A stretch of 64,000 nucleotides of DNA, taken from assembly GCA_006176705.1 (NCBI GenBank), contig QRFJ01001919.1:62001-126000 (forward strand), read 5' to 3'. Every line of letters starts with the position of its first letter. The stretch's first letter is position 1. The DNA comes from Cocos nucifera. Taxonomy: Eukaryota; Streptophyta; Magnoliopsida; Arecales; Arecaceae. The notes under the pieces are model-generated. The model was not told the origin of the DNA and did not search any database. It worked only from the letters and a program-made list of their open reading frames with translations. Both the position numbers and the translations under genes were made by a program. Shown piece by piece: positions 1 to 14,428 of this stretch.

Positions 1-1634
1 TACCCCTTTCAGCTTAGATACTCACTTCCTTTCTCTGTACCTAATACAAAAAACAACTGTGGGAGATGACTTACGGTTGAAAGGTTTAAAAAAAAAAAAT
101 CAAAAAATCAAACAAGTTCAAAAAATGAAAACTAAGATTTTTCAGAATTGGTAGAACTATTTCAATCAAAAGTATCTCACAAGGGAATCAACCATTCATT
201 TTCTATTTCCATAGTATGGAAAAAACGAAATTAGTATAATAAAACTCCCTACTCTTTAGTCTCCATATAGAATGTGGAATTGGGATACCCATTTATTTAC
301 TTCAGGCTTTTAATCCTTGGTAAGGGAATAAACTAAGAGCTTTTCTTTCATTCACATTTCGATTCAGAATGCTTCGTAGCCCTTTTCTACCTGACATTTG
401 CTTTTTCTTTTTTCTTTTCGTTTTTTTTGAGAAAACCTGACTCATTAGTAACAGTTGTCACCTGATTCCATTTATTACACTGGAGAAATATGATCAGTTT
501 TATGGAGATTCAATTGTAACAAATCTCAGGAAGCCTTTCTGACAATAAGAAATGATCAATTGTCTTGCTTCCTTATGCTTGAATTACTATAATTCCAAGC
601 TGCTTAATTACCAACATAAGCCCCTTCACATGGGAAGCTTTTCCTTAAAGAAATGGATCAAGATGGCATCAAAACAAAAAAAAAATGGTTCAAGAGGGCA
701 GAACATAGGTGAACGAAAGTATGTGGTTAGGTATGGTAGGTATTCTGTTGGAATGAACTCAGGAATATGTTCATTTCAGTGGGTCCAACGTAGGCCTCAA
801 ATTGTTCATCAGGTTGAAAGCTTTATCCAGAAACCCCTACCCTAACCCTAATCGTAGCCTGTATCCTCGCGACAGGCCTCTCAAACCTATCTTCAGTAGA
901 AAAGCAAAATATCCTGGCCAATAAAGGGAAAGTAGCCACATCTTAATTCTTGAAATTATTTCTCTTTTTTTGTTTGAGAAGATTGGAGTCTTGAAATTAT
1001 GGTAATGATTCCATTTCAATAGGCTTTAATACACTACCAATATTAATCTCCAAGCCATAAGTTCAGGTATTCGCATTCTTTAGACTGTACTTCATGTGGT
1101 ATACAGCATATACTTGGAAGTTTAGTATTTGGCACATTGTCCCACCATTTCTATAATTGCGACGCATGCAAGTGTTGATTAGGATTTCAGATGCCTATAG
1201 GTCCAAATTTGTATGGACTTGAATTTTAGCTTACCGTTCCCAAATAAGGTGTTTACGTAGGAACACTAGGCGTGTGTCATAAGCCAAGGAAATTGATTTG
1301 GTGGTCTACATTTGAACTAATTCATCTTTAAAAAAGATGTTTTTGTGATAAATCATTGACCATGCAATGCAGATTAGACTCTAGCATATCTTTCCAAGTC
1401 GACGCCACTTTAGGCTATGTAGATGGGAAGAACAAGACCAAGATACATATTTCCATTATAAGCAATAAAAGGCCTTTATTTTATGTAGGAGAGGAAATTC
1501 ATGACCCAAGAACATCTCTGCCGTTTCCTGCTTCTGTCATCCTAAAGTAGATAAACAACCCAACAGATTTCTCCATTTTAGAAGAAGGTTCATCTATGTA
1601 GAAGAAAAAAACCATGATCCGCCAAAATATGTCC

Positions 1635-1724
<90 letters not shown>
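1635..1724. repeat. Compound microsatellite (ATAG)n-(GA)n
   Basis: About nine GATA-type tetranucleotide units run directly into about 27 GA dinucleotides. The tract is pure, so it is probably length-polymorphic. It lies about 2.8 kb upstream of the MYB start codon. Confidence 0.95.
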
Positions 1725-1725
<1 letters not shown>

Positions 1726-2030
1726 CTATTTTATCATAGACTATGATAAAGGTCAGAACTAATGCTTGTGGCTTGACTGGTTTTCTAAGTATTACCCTCT
1801 GGTTGATGAGTCCTATATATGACTCATAACCATATATATCCTAGTACAATAATGTGCATGTAGCTAGCGCTCATCAAACTCACCAACTACGAAGAGAAAC
1901 AATAATAGATAAGAGCTATCGACGCAATATTTCGTATTTTTCTTTGGCAAAAACTGATCCTTTTTTGAGCTCACTTATGTTTTTCCATTCCCATAAAGAT
2001 ACACTAAAGATAACACCTTAAATCAATATT

Positions 2031-2091
2031 CGTGTGTGGGTGTACGTGTGTGTGCGCGTGCGTGTGTGTGTGTGAGAGAGAGAGAGAGAGA
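2031..2091. repeat. Compound microsatellite (TG/CG)n-(GA)n
   Basis: An imperfect alternating TG/CG purine-pyrimidine tract is followed by a pure GA run. The alternating part could adopt Z-DNA. A 68-aa ORF reads through it, but that ORF is only the translated repeat. Confidence 0.9.
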
Positions 2092-4075
2092 TCTTCCATC
2101 TGTTTGAAAACAACGTATGGCGACGGTTACCAGTCTCATGAGCCTCTCTTCTCATTGAATACTTTTGGAAGGAAGCTGATTAATTGTATATTGCTTTGTT
2201 CGCAAGAATTTATTTCCTACCTTGCAGGAGGGTGTTAGGCCAACGGTTAAAGTAGACTTTGTACCCATCACCACTTACCTAGAAGCAGATCTTTCTTGTT
2301 GACCATAAATCTAGAACGACTGAATTAGCTTAACAATTAATATTTTAAGGAACAGAAGACAGAACCACCGTTGCCGTTCCATTGCTGGGCGTATTAAGCT
2401 ATCCATTATATAATCAAATGGAATCCGATGACAATTGCCAAAAACTAAATTAAATGCAAGCTCAAAGATTATATATTTGAAAACCAAATTCTATAAGACA
2501 ATAGAAGTGCTTTATTCCTCTCACAATAACGACCACCACCACAATCTTGGTGGGAATGCACCATCCAGGTTTGGACTTGGGGCACCAGCCGGCGAAAAGT
2601 GCCAGCCTGACCTAAATATTGTTGGCCTTCCTATTTTCGAACTTATTATACTGATGATATTTCCCTTTGAAAAGGGGAAAAAAGAAAAATTAAAGAGACC
2701 ACTTTCGGTCCTGCAGCGTTTAAATTCGAAGTCCTTTGAGATAAAAAGCCAGCTTTGATTTCTTTTTGGTAAACTGGATTTATTGAACGAATCTAGACTA
2801 AATACATCCGTGTGAATTAGAAAACAAAATATCTAGAAGCTCAAACGGAATGTCTGTTAAAGCCATCCACAAAGTCAATCCAGTTGATTAGCTACATATG
2901 TTTCTACCCAATATAGACTCTTTATAGATATGTTTCACTTAAAAAAGCTTTCAGTCTTAGATGCCTGCAACGTCCACCTTTGCTGAAAGGAGCCAGCACA
3001 TATCTCAAAGTAGCTTTATATGGCATCCACAACTGGTGGAATCCTTGATATATGCTGCACCTTCAAAAAAAAAAAAAAGAAAAAGAAACTTCTATATGTA
3101 CCAAAAAAGAAAAAGAAACGGTCCTTTATATACTGGATCAAGCTAACCTATACGTTTCCTAAGTGGCATGTAGCTTACGTGCGCATGTACTACTAGACAA
3201 GTTAGACCAAACCAACTTAGACATCAATCTTAATTTTCCTTCATTGGCGACGCTCGCAACCCTAATCGATCTGTCTTCTTTTCAGAAAGCATATTTATTG
3301 TCATCTTAGGATCTACAATCACCTGAATATATAATTAGATTCAGTCTTGGCAGGTGGATGCAGAGAGAACTCTAGATGGCCTCGACAATAAAGTAAGAAA
3401 CATGGGAGCGATTTCTTTATTGCATGCATCCATCAAATTAAGTGCCATTTGAGTAATAAGACCACAAACATTGGGTGCTTTGTAATCTCAAGCAACAAAA
3501 TTCCCACAAATAAAAGTACACCCACGACGGCAACAAGTCACCTTACACTTGACTCTAGACCACATGTTGGCTCCAAGATTCGACGAGCAGTAGACATTCT
3601 AGGGCAACTGTTGGTTTCAGTTAGGCATAAGGCCCAACAAAACTAGAAAACATCTGTTGTACTACTATTGTCTACTGCTAAAGCAACTCTTATATGTATG
3701 TATGTATGTATATATATATACCCATAGCGCCAATATAGATATATAAGTTATATAACCCATCCAGAGAATCCACTTTAGCTTAAATATGATGGAGTAATTG
3801 TAGGAAAGAAAAGCATGAGCCCTTCCGGATCATCCTGCCACTCTAATTTGCCTGGTAATTAACTGGTGAAGATTGTTATAAAATGACTTGCATATAGACC
3901 ACCATTGGTGTATCAGACTTGCATGTGGTTCCTTAAATGTGTATAAGATTTTATGTATGTATATATGAGGATGGAGAGAGATGGGTTGGTTTTATGTAGA
4001 GGTTGTAGGTTAGAAACATTAGAGAGATGTTGAAAGCGGAACGGAATTCACCCCACCAAGCAACCCCGTCCCACC

Positions 4076-4101
4076 CCTCTCTCTCTCTCTCTCTCTCTCT
4101 C
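4076..4101. repeat. (CT)n tract upstream of the MYB gene
   Basis: A run of about 13 CT units is followed by further pyrimidine-rich sequence to about 4120. CT-rich tracts close to transcription starts (Y patches) are common in plant promoters. This one lies about 400 bp before the MYB start codon and may be part of its promoter. Confidence 0.85.
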
Positions 4102-4227
4102 GTTTTCTCTCTTTCTCGCTTCCATATGAATAATAAATTAGTATTTGTTAGCCCAAACGTACCATCAGTCTCTGGTGCATCTATCTCCTAACTCTCTGCC
4201 TTCTCTCTTACTAACGAGAAAAGCTCT

Positions 4228-4236
4228 TTATATATC
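4228..4236 (+). promoter_or_regulatory. Possible TATA box of the MYB gene
   Basis: The sequence TTTATATAT lies about 260 bp upstream of the MYB start codon and downstream of the CT tract. That would give a 5' leader of roughly 230 bp, which is plausible for a plant gene. Other TATA-like words occur nearby (around 4285), so the assignment is tentative. Confidence 0.3.
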
Positions 4237-4496
4237 TCCTCACATATCTTCATTCTGCTTATGCCTTTGTCTTCTTCCTCTTAATATATATTACCCACAC
4301 CTAGCCATATCTATGTCAATATCTTCACCGATAGAGATTTTTAAGACCCGCTAACAAAAAGAACTCCCACCACTCGTCATACTAAACTTCTCCTTTAGCT
4401 TCTCGGTCCCTCTTGGCCCTTCTTTAGCTTGGAAGAATCTATCAGAACTAATTTCTTGATCTTCCCCTCTATCTCTTCTTATATTCTTCGAATCAG

Positions 4497-4640
4497 ATGT
4501 GCACCAGAGGCCATTGGAGACCAGAAGAGGATGAGAGGCTCAGGGAGTTGGTTGCCCGATATGGCCCTCATAACTGGAACGCGATTGCTGAGAAGCTTCA
4601 AGGGAGATCAGGTGCAACTTGATTCATCTTCTTTTTTCTT

Positions 4641-4678
<38 letters not shown>

Positions 4679-5515
4679 CTAACATATTTTTCCTTCTTAT
4701 ATTTCTTGTTTTAAAAGGAATTAAGAACATATTGTGTAAACTTGAAGATCCTTTTTTTCTTTGAATATGCTCAAAGTTTTGAGTTAGCTTTTGGAAGTTA
4801 GTAACATGTTGAGTAAAACTTAAACCAGGAAAGAGTTGTAGGCTGAGATGGTTCAATCAGTTGGACCCAAGAATCAATCGCAGCCCCTTCACCCCGGAGG
4901 AAGAAGAACGGCTCCTTGCTTCTCACCAAATCCATGGGAACCGATGGGCCATCATCGCAAGGCTCTTCCCAGGTCGCACGGACAACGCAGTCAAGAATCA
5001 TTGGCATGTGATCATGGCACGACGATGTAGAGAGAGGACGAGGCTTTACTCCAAGAGGCCTTATCGCTCTGCGATCAAAGATGAGAAATCCAGAAATGGG
5101 AAAGAGAGGAAATCCGAGCCTAGAAATATCGTTGCACTGATTGAAAAATATTATGGAGGATACAGTAGTGACTCCGCAGCTAATAACCTTCAGGATCACA
5201 AAGAGTTTTATTCTGAGATCCATGGTTATCATCCCCATATGGTTGCAGGTAATTGAATTTGTAAAGTTTAGTTTTATTAGATGGTGAATTCGTTAAAACA
5301 TGGGTCTTATACTGTGTTGGTATGCTAATATCATTGCAGATGGAGATAGGGAAAGAGAAAACTCAATTGAGTTCTATGATTTTCTCCAAGTAAACACTGA
5401 TTCAAATGATACTAAGTGTTGCTCGAGCATAGAGGAACAAGAGGAGACCAAGGAGAATTGCAGCAAGGCTGGTGTTCCTTTCATAGATTTCTTGGCAGTT
5501 GGAAGTTCCTCTTAA
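4497..5515 (+). CDS. R2R3-MYB transcription factor, subgroup 21 (MYB52/54/56, LOF-like)
   Basis: This is a nuclear DNA-binding transcription factor with three exons: 4497-4611, 4829-5248 and 5340-5515. Both introns have GT-AG ends and keep the frame, giving 236 aa. R2 covers about residues 5-54, with tryptophans at 7, 27 and 46. R3 covers about 55-104, with the usual F at 59 and tryptophans at 78 and 97. The R2 start (RGHWRPEED), the linker ([14 protein letters not shown]) and the R3 end ([10 protein letters not shown]) are hallmarks of subgroup 21. The protein ends in [12 protein letters not shown], the short FxDFL-type tail common in this group. The start codon is the first ATG before the MYB repeat, and the very short N-terminus resembles MYB52/54. 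Relatives act in secondary-wall and pectin regulation (MYB52/54) or organ boundaries (LOF1/2). Which one this is cannot be decided here. The gene looks intact. Confidence 0.93.
4642..4677. repeat. (GA)n microsatellite in MYB intron 1
   Basis: A pure GA run of about 18 units sits 30 bp after the donor site of intron 1 (4612-4828). It does not touch the splice sites. It would make a length-variable marker inside the gene. Confidence 0.95.
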
Positions 5516-6119
5516 CGATGGGTACTAGTAAAGACAAGTAGACGAGTTACCCCCAAAAAAAAAGGAGAAAGAGACAAGTAGACACGTATAGCTTTAGTGC
5601 ACATAAACCCTAACATTGTAGAACTCACTATAAATATGTAAATGCTGCTTAATATAGCAGGACCTATTTATATTGCATCTAGTGGCGAGTGAAAGAAAGA
5701 TTCTCTTGAAGAAATTGAGGATCCACTCCCTTATATTTGGTCTTCTTGTCAAATGGTGATGAGGTCGCCAATCAATTCGTCCATGTATTCATCTGCATAT
5801 ATAAGGATTCATTAAAGTACAAGTTCTAGTGATTTGAATATAGTTTAAATGATCGTATTTCCATATGTACAATTATGACTTCATATATACCTTTGTGAAT
5901 TCTTTTTTCTTTTCTTTTGAGAAGAATATATATCTTGCTGAATGTAAAGCTTGCATTATTTGTATCTTGATTTCAAGTCTCATCTGCAATGGACTCGCAG
6001 CTTATATCTCCAAGTAATTGCAATAAAAACCAGTTGAATTCCATTCTCTTTTTTCTTATAATAACTCATGAACAATGATATATGTGTGTGTGTGTGTAGA
6101 TTAGGCTGCACTCAAGCAT
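5516..6119. other. 3' flank of the MYB gene
   Basis: AT-rich sequence without a supportable ORF. The MYB 3' UTR and polyadenylation region must lie in its first few hundred bases. AATAAA-like words are present, but none stands out. A short (TG)n run lies at about 6083-6098. Confidence 0.5.
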
Positions 6120-6375
6120 ATCTAAATTCAGATGCGGTTAGGTCATATGGTAGTTCAACATCAATCTTCTAAATTACTTAAACACTAAAAGTTATATGAT
6201 TTAGAGACCCCTAAAGTATGCATCAAGTAGTCAATTCCTTCTTATTTATCTAAATGATCCTATTTTTGACCACTTGATACGTACGTAGGTTAAGGATCTT
6301 CAAATTATATGATTTTTTTTATGTATAAGTAGTTTAGAGATACTAGATCATATTCAATATCTCAGATCACTCATA
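6120..6375. repeat. Foldback (MITE-like) repeat, copy 1
   Basis: This diverged copy belongs to the family also found at 8565-8904 and 8922-9317. The shared core is an AT-rich centre flanked by arms containing CATCAAGTAGTCAA and its approximate complement TTGACCACTTGATAC. Further out, TTAGAGATACTAGATCATATTCAA is matched in the other copies. The two arms pair imperfectly, so the unit can fold into a long hairpin. No coding capacity is seen. Its ends are unclear because this copy is the most decayed. Confidence 0.6.
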
Positions 6376-6400
6376 TACATTTGAGCGAATCCTAGTCTAC

Positions 6401-6410
6401 CTCTATAAAT
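6401..6410 (+). promoter_or_regulatory. TATA box before a short secreted-peptide-like ORF
   Basis: The sequence CTCTATAAAT is a near-consensus plant TATA box. It lies 89 bp upstream of the ATG at 6499, a good spacing for a short 5' leader. It may be coincidental in AT-rich DNA. Confidence 0.3.
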
Positions 6411-6498
6411 ACATGCACATACATATGATCCCAATCCTTGTTGTAACTAATTTCTTTGAAACAATCCTATTTGTGCTGTTTCCTTCACAAAGTTAGTC

Positions 6499-6705
6499 AT
6501 GGTCGACAATTTTCTTTTGATGGTGATTGTTCTACTGGTTGCTCGACATGTGGTTACTCAGTGCGCAAGTAATTATGCAATATCCAAATTGGTTGTTATC
6601 TTCTACAGTAATTGGCACCTGTTTTTCATTGTGGAGATTCTTGATAAGTACGAAATTGAGTCTCTCATAAAAAAAAAACCTTCTTTAATTCATTTTCCAC
6701 CTTAG
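6499..6705 (+). CDS. Possible first exon of a small secreted peptide
   Basis: I do not recognise this ORF. Its first 23 residues read as a signal peptide: a short polar start (MVDN), a hydrophobic core (FLLMVIVLLVA), then RHVVTQCAS, a plausible cleavage region. A GT donor-like site (AAGTAATT) follows directly after this segment, and the residues after it look non-coding. This may therefore be exon 1 of a small secreted protein whose later exon I could not identify. A TATA box lies at 6401-6410. It could equally be a chance ORF or a decayed gene. Confidence 0.2.
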   Translation: MVDNFLLMVIVLLVARHVVTQCASNYAISKLVVIFYSNWHLFFIVEILDKYEIESLIKKKPSLIHFPP

Positions 6706-8559
<1,854 letters not shown>

Positions 8560-8564
8560 CGCAC

Positions 8565-8904
8565 GCATGGGGGTTAGAGGTCCTATATCGATGATATAAG
8601 CTTTGAATATGATCTATTACCTCAAAATTGCTTTCATACCAAATATCGATTTAAAGATCCCTAATCTATGCATCAAGTGGTCAAAAGATATATCTAATTT
8701 AATTTTATTTAGGCTATCCAATTTTTGACTACTTGATACATATGTTAGGGATCTCCAAATCATATAATTTATTATGTGCAAGTAGTTTTAAGATAGTAGA
8801 TCATATTCAACGACTTGAATTATTAATATAGGATCCTTATTATAAAATTTTAATCAGATCGGATCTGAATCTAAATCCAATCGATCTGATTTTAGTTTGA
8901 CTAG
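8565..8904. repeat. Foldback (MITE-like) repeat, copy 2
   Basis: The left arm (GATATAAGC... ATCTATGCATCAAGTGGTCAAAA) and right arm (TTTTTGACTACTTGATACAT... GATCATATTCAACGACTTG) are imperfect inverted complements. They surround a short centre containing TATCTAATTTAATTTTATTTAGG. The right arm runs on into a region rich in GATCGGATCTGAAT-like words. The unit lies between the long AT tract at 8455-8556 and a short TA tract at 8905-8921. There is no coding capacity. It is probably a non-autonomous DNA transposon; its superfamily is unknown. Confidence 0.7.
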
Positions 8905-8921
8905 TATATATATATATATAT

Positions 8922-10204
<1,283 letters not shown>

Positions 10205-10243
10205 ATGATATACTCCTCTCCTCCTCTATCCTTCCTAACAAAG

Positions 10244-10256
10244 TGGTATCAAAGAC
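10244..10256 (+). other. Primer binding site of copia-1
   Basis: TGGTATCAAAGAC starts three bases after the LTR remnant. It differs by one base from TGGTATCAGAG, the complement of the initiator-Met tRNA 3' end used by most plant copia elements. Confidence 0.8.
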
Positions 10257-10260
10257 GATC

Positions 10261-11240
10261 ATGGCTAACCGAAGTGCTTTTTATTTTTCGTCTTGCCAAC
10301 AACTTTGAGAATCAGAATATTTAAATGAAAGCATTATTTGGCTCTCAAGATATTTAGGAGATTGTAGAGAAGGGGTATGTTGAATTCCAAGATGAGCAGA
10401 ATAATTCAGCAAATCAAAAGACAACAATCGTAGAGCTTCGAAAGAAGGATAAAAAAGCTCTCTTCTTAATCTACCAAAGCCTAGATGAGGCCGCATTTGA
10501 GATGATTGCTAGTGCTACCAACTCTAAGGAAGCATTGGAGATTTTATAAAATTCTTACAAAGGTGTAGAAAAGATAAAGAAGGTTTGCCTCCAAACCTTG
10601 AGAGACGAGTTCGAAGCTTTGAAAATAAAGGAGTCTGAAGTTGTGTCAGACCATTTCACAAGGATGTTGACCATTGTGAACCAATTAAGGAGGAACGACA
10701 AGAAACTTGATGATAATCGAGTCGTGAAGAAAATCTTATGATCCTTAGACCATAAATTTGATTATACTATGGCGGTCATTAAAGAGTCCAAAATCTTGGA
10801 CATTATGACTTGGTGGATGAGCTTATGGATTTGCTTCAAGCCTATGAGCAAAGAATACTAAAGAAAAGATAAGAGCCATTGGAGCAAATTTTACAAAACA
10901 AGCTCTCCATCAATGATAAGGAGTCAAGAGGCAAAAGTAGCCAAAGAAGCTCTTACCATGGATGAGGATGTGGTCATGATAGAGGCCGTGGTAGAGCCAA
11001 TAGTTGTGATAGAGGCCCTGGTGACCATAATAATATGGAAGAAGACAACCAAAATCATGAAGAAAGAGGACAAAAAGATAGAGGTCGAAGGTATGACAAG
11101 GGTCAAGTTCAATATCTCAATTGCAACAAGTTTGGGCATTACTCTTTTGAGTGCTATTCTAATCAATTTAATCAAGTTTATGAGAAAGCCAATAATGCCA
11201 AGGAAGATGATGGAGATAACGTGCTTCTACTAGCATGAAA
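10261..11240 (+). pseudogene. copia-1 gag remnant
   Basis: Translation begins at an ATG right after the primer binding site (MANRSAF) but meets stop codons within 20 residues and repeatedly after that. A degenerate zinc knuckle is visible at about 11113-11154 (YLNCNKFGHYSFEC): the first cysteine of CX2CX4HX4C has become tyrosine. Gag would form the capsid of the virus-like particle and package the RNA. It cannot be functional here. Confidence 0.8.
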
Positions 11241-11259
11241 AGAAGGATAAGCTTCCAAT

Positions 11260-14000
11260 TAAAGTATGTGGTACTTGGACTTCGGTGCAAGTAACCACAT
11301 GTTGGGGCACAAAAAAATCTGGAGCTTGATAAATCAATAAATGGTCATGTCTCATTTGGATATGCTTCTAAGATAAAGATGAAGGACATTGATAAGATAC
11401 TTATTCAACTCAAAGATGGAAGCTAACAGTTTATTTTCAATATCTATTATATGCCTAATGTAAAAACTAACATTCTTAGTGTTGGACAACTCTTGGAGGG
11501 AGGATTTGATATACAATTGAAGGAAGGAAGCTTTTACTTAAGAAAACAAAATAAATTGATTGCTTATATTTCTATGTCAAATAACCGCATGTTTATGCTA
11601 AACATAAATCATATTATTGCTAAATGTTTAAGTGCTTGTATGAAGGATATTTCTTGTCTTTGGTATTTATAATTCGGATATGTAAACTTTGGGACTCTAA
11701 AGCTTCTTTCAAGTAAGAGAATGGTGAAGGGGCTATCCTATATTGATGTCCCTAATAATATATATGAGAGGTGTGTTCTTGACAAACATCCAAGAAGGAG
11801 CTTTTCAAAGAAGTCTTATAATAAAGCAAAAACACCACTTCAACTTATCCACACGAATATTTACGGATCGATCACTCCTAGCTCATTTGGATGTCATTGT
11901 TATTTTCTAACTTTTATTAATGATTTTAGCAAAAAATATGGGTGTACCTTTTGAAGAAGAAGTCAGAAGCATTTCAAGCTTTTGAGGAGTTAAAAGCTTT
12001 GGTGGAGAATCAAAGTGGCTATACCATCAAGGCATTACAATTGGATCATGAAGAAGAATTCACATCCAAGGAGTTATGAAGTTTTTTGCAAATCTCATGG
12101 CATTTGGATATTCTTGACCGCACCATACTCCTCTCAACAAAATAGCATCACAAAAAAAAAAATTGGACTATACTTGACATGGTCCAAAACATGCTTAAAA
12201 TAAAGAAGATGCCGAAGAAGTTTTGGGGCGAGACCATAAATTATGCAGTCTAGTTGCTTAATAGATGTCTTGCAAAGAACTTGAAAGTGGTAACACCATA
12301 AAAGGCATGGAGTAGTTACAAGCTTGATATCTCTCATTTGAAGGTATTCGGGTGTATAGCTTAGGCACATATTTCGGTTCAAAGGAGAGGCAAGTTAGAT
12401 GATAAAAGCTTGTCATGTATTTTCATCGGCTATAATATAAGATCCAAAGCCTACAAACTCTATGAACTAAAGGAGAAGAAAGTCATTGTTAGCCGAGATG
12501 TAGAGTTTCAAGAAGATGGTATTTGGAAGTTAACATGGTAATCATATAAGATGAAGAGCAAATCAAGGAGTAAACTAGAGAGCCAACACCATCTTCATCT
12601 TATACTTCATCGGATGAAGATGGTTTAATACCGCTAAAGACAAGAAGTATTCAAGATTTATATGAGATGACAACTCTCCTGAATCTTATTTATCTTTTTA
12701 CTAATAAAAAATAATTTCTTTTGAAGATTCTATCAAAGATGAGAAGTTGAAGAAAATCATGAATGAAGAGATAAAAGCCATAGAGAAGTATGAGACATGA
12801 GAGCTCACTTGTCTACCAAGAGAGCTTGAACCAATTGGAATGAAGTGGATTTACAAAGTCAAAAAGAATGCACAAGATGAAGTGGAGAAATATAAAGTAT
12901 GACTTATGGCTAAAAGCTACAAGTAAAAAGTCGGGATTGACTACCAGGTCTTTGCTCCCATTGCTCGAATGGATACCATTTGCTTGGTAATTTCTTTGGT
13001 GGCTCAAAATAAATGAAAGATTTTTCAATTTGATGTTAGATCAGCCTTTCTTAATGGCTACTTGAATGAAGAGGTGTACACTAAGCAACCCAAACGCTAT
13101 GTCAAAAGAGGGTAAGAAGATAAAGTGTTGAAATTAAAAAAAATGCTTTATGGTTTAAAGCAAGTACCTAGAGATTAGAACTCAAGAATTGATGGATATT
13201 TCAAAGCTAATGATTTTGTTTAATGCCTCTATAAATAAGCTCTCTATGTCAAAAAAAAGGATGGAAACATATTACTTGTCTCATTATATATTGATGATCT
13301 TATCTTCATCAGTAATTCTACACAATTGATCAAAGAATTTAAGGAAGCAATGGCGAAGAAGTTTGAAATAACCAACATAGGACTTATGTTCTATTTTCTT
13401 GGCTTAGAGATAAATCAATTAGAAAATGGGATTTTTCTTTCCCAAAAGCACTATGCAAAGAAAATGGTTCAAAGGTTCAAGATGGAATATTGCAATCCTA
13501 TTAGCACACCGATGAATTGTGGTGCAAAATTATCCAAGAATGATGAAGGCAAGGTGATTGATCCTATAATCTATAAAAGCTTGGTAAAGTGCTTGAGATC
13601 CTTAACATGTACAAGACCAGACATACTGTATGGTATTGGTTTGGTGAGTCAATTTATGAAGGAACCAAAATCATCTCATTGGAAGACGGTTAAGAGAATG
13701 CTATGTTACATTCAAGGTACTCTAAGCCTTGGCTTATTCTATTCTCATTCTAATAATTTTCAACTTGAAGGCTACTCCGATAGTGATTGGAGTGGAGACT
13801 TGGATGATCGAAAAAATACTTCTGAATTTGCATTTTTCATGGGTGATACAACATTCTCATGGATGTCAAAGAAGCAATCAATTATTATTCTCTTAACTTG
13901 AGAAGCCAAATATATTGCAGCATTTTCATGTGTTAGTTATGCAATATGGCTAAGAAGCTTACTAAAAAGATTAATTTTGATCAGAATAAAGCTACAAGTT
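11260..14000 (+). pseudogene. copia-1 pol remnant (protease, integrase, RT, RNase H)
   Basis: The aspartic protease site reads WYLDFGASNHM at about 11269-11301 and keeps the DxGAS pattern. The pre-integrase and integrase segments follow (11440-12540), with SAPYSSQQN-like sequence at about 12120. The reverse transcriptase runs from about 12720 to 13500; its catalytic box is YIDD at 13287-13298. The best preserved block (13326-13901, 191 aa open) covers the end of RT and the start of RNase H (SDSDWSGDLDDRKNTS). The rest contains many stops and shifts. Confidence 0.85.
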
Positions 14001-14113
14001 TAAAGAAAGGGTATCGAAAATAAATAAACTTAATTATGTATGGAATCAAAAGATGCTATTTGATAATCAAAGAGATTTTAGGTGTTCCCAAGAAATCTTA
14101 TTTCAAGAGAAAG

Positions 14114-14428
14114 TATTGGAATTAGTAAACTAAATTAATATTATCTTATTATTAACAATGATTTTTAGTATTTTCTATGAAATGTACTTATAATTCCTCC
14201 CCATATATGAAATCAAAGTATCATTCATAAATATGACTCTTGATATTTTGTGCAAAGGATAGTTAAAAATTTACTACATTATCTATATAAAGGGATGTAT
14301 TTTAGTATCAAGTGAGTTGAAGGTATATCAAACAAAAATAAAATTTTCTTCTTCTAAAGAGTTCTATTCTCTTCATTCTTTAGTAAGAAATACTACTAAA
14401 CTTCTCTTCTCCTCTATCCTTCCTAACG
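14114..14428 (+). repeat. copia-1 3' LTR
   Basis: It starts after a purine-rich stretch (CAAGAGAAAG) with TATTGGAATTAG, probably a decayed TGTTGGAATTAG. It ends CTATCCTTCCTAACG, where the left remnant has CTAACA. A TATA-like CTATATAAAGG lies at about 14281-14291. Length is about 315 bp. Confidence 0.7.

Larger units (their letters stand above)
1..4220. other. Intergenic DNA upstream of the MYB gene
   Basis: I see no supportable gene here. The short ORFs are uninterrupted only by chance: none has a recognisable domain, and most are low-complexity or run through microsatellites. The stretch holds several simple repeats, listed separately, and a short TATG/TATA tract near 3695-3720. Part of its right end probably serves as the promoter of the MYB gene that starts at 4497. 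Confidence 0.6.
10205..14428 (+). mobile_element. Decayed Ty1/copia retrotransposon (copia-1)
   Basis: The order is primer binding site, gag, protease, integrase, reverse transcriptase, RNase H and 3' LTR. Placing integrase before reverse transcriptase defines Ty1/copia. Every domain is broken by stops or frameshifts, so the element is inactive. The 3' LTR is about 315 bp (14114-14428). Only the last ~25-35 bp of the 5' LTR remain (ending at 10240), judged by the shared end CTCTATCCTTCCTAAC. The element is therefore 5' truncated and old. No target duplication can be read because the left end is missing. Confidence 0.88.

Noticed and set aside
835..851. CCCTACCCTAACCCTAA resembles plant telomere repeat
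   Set aside because: Only two CCCTAAC-type units are present, too few for an interstitial telomere tract; chance is likely.
4798..5238. 146-aa ORF antisense to the MYB gene
   Set aside because: It lies opposite MYB exon 2 and is explained by the codon composition of the sense gene.
10924..11233. Two overlapping ORFs on opposite strands (83 and 106 aa)
   Set aside because: They are out-of-frame readings of the copia-1 gag zinc-knuckle region.
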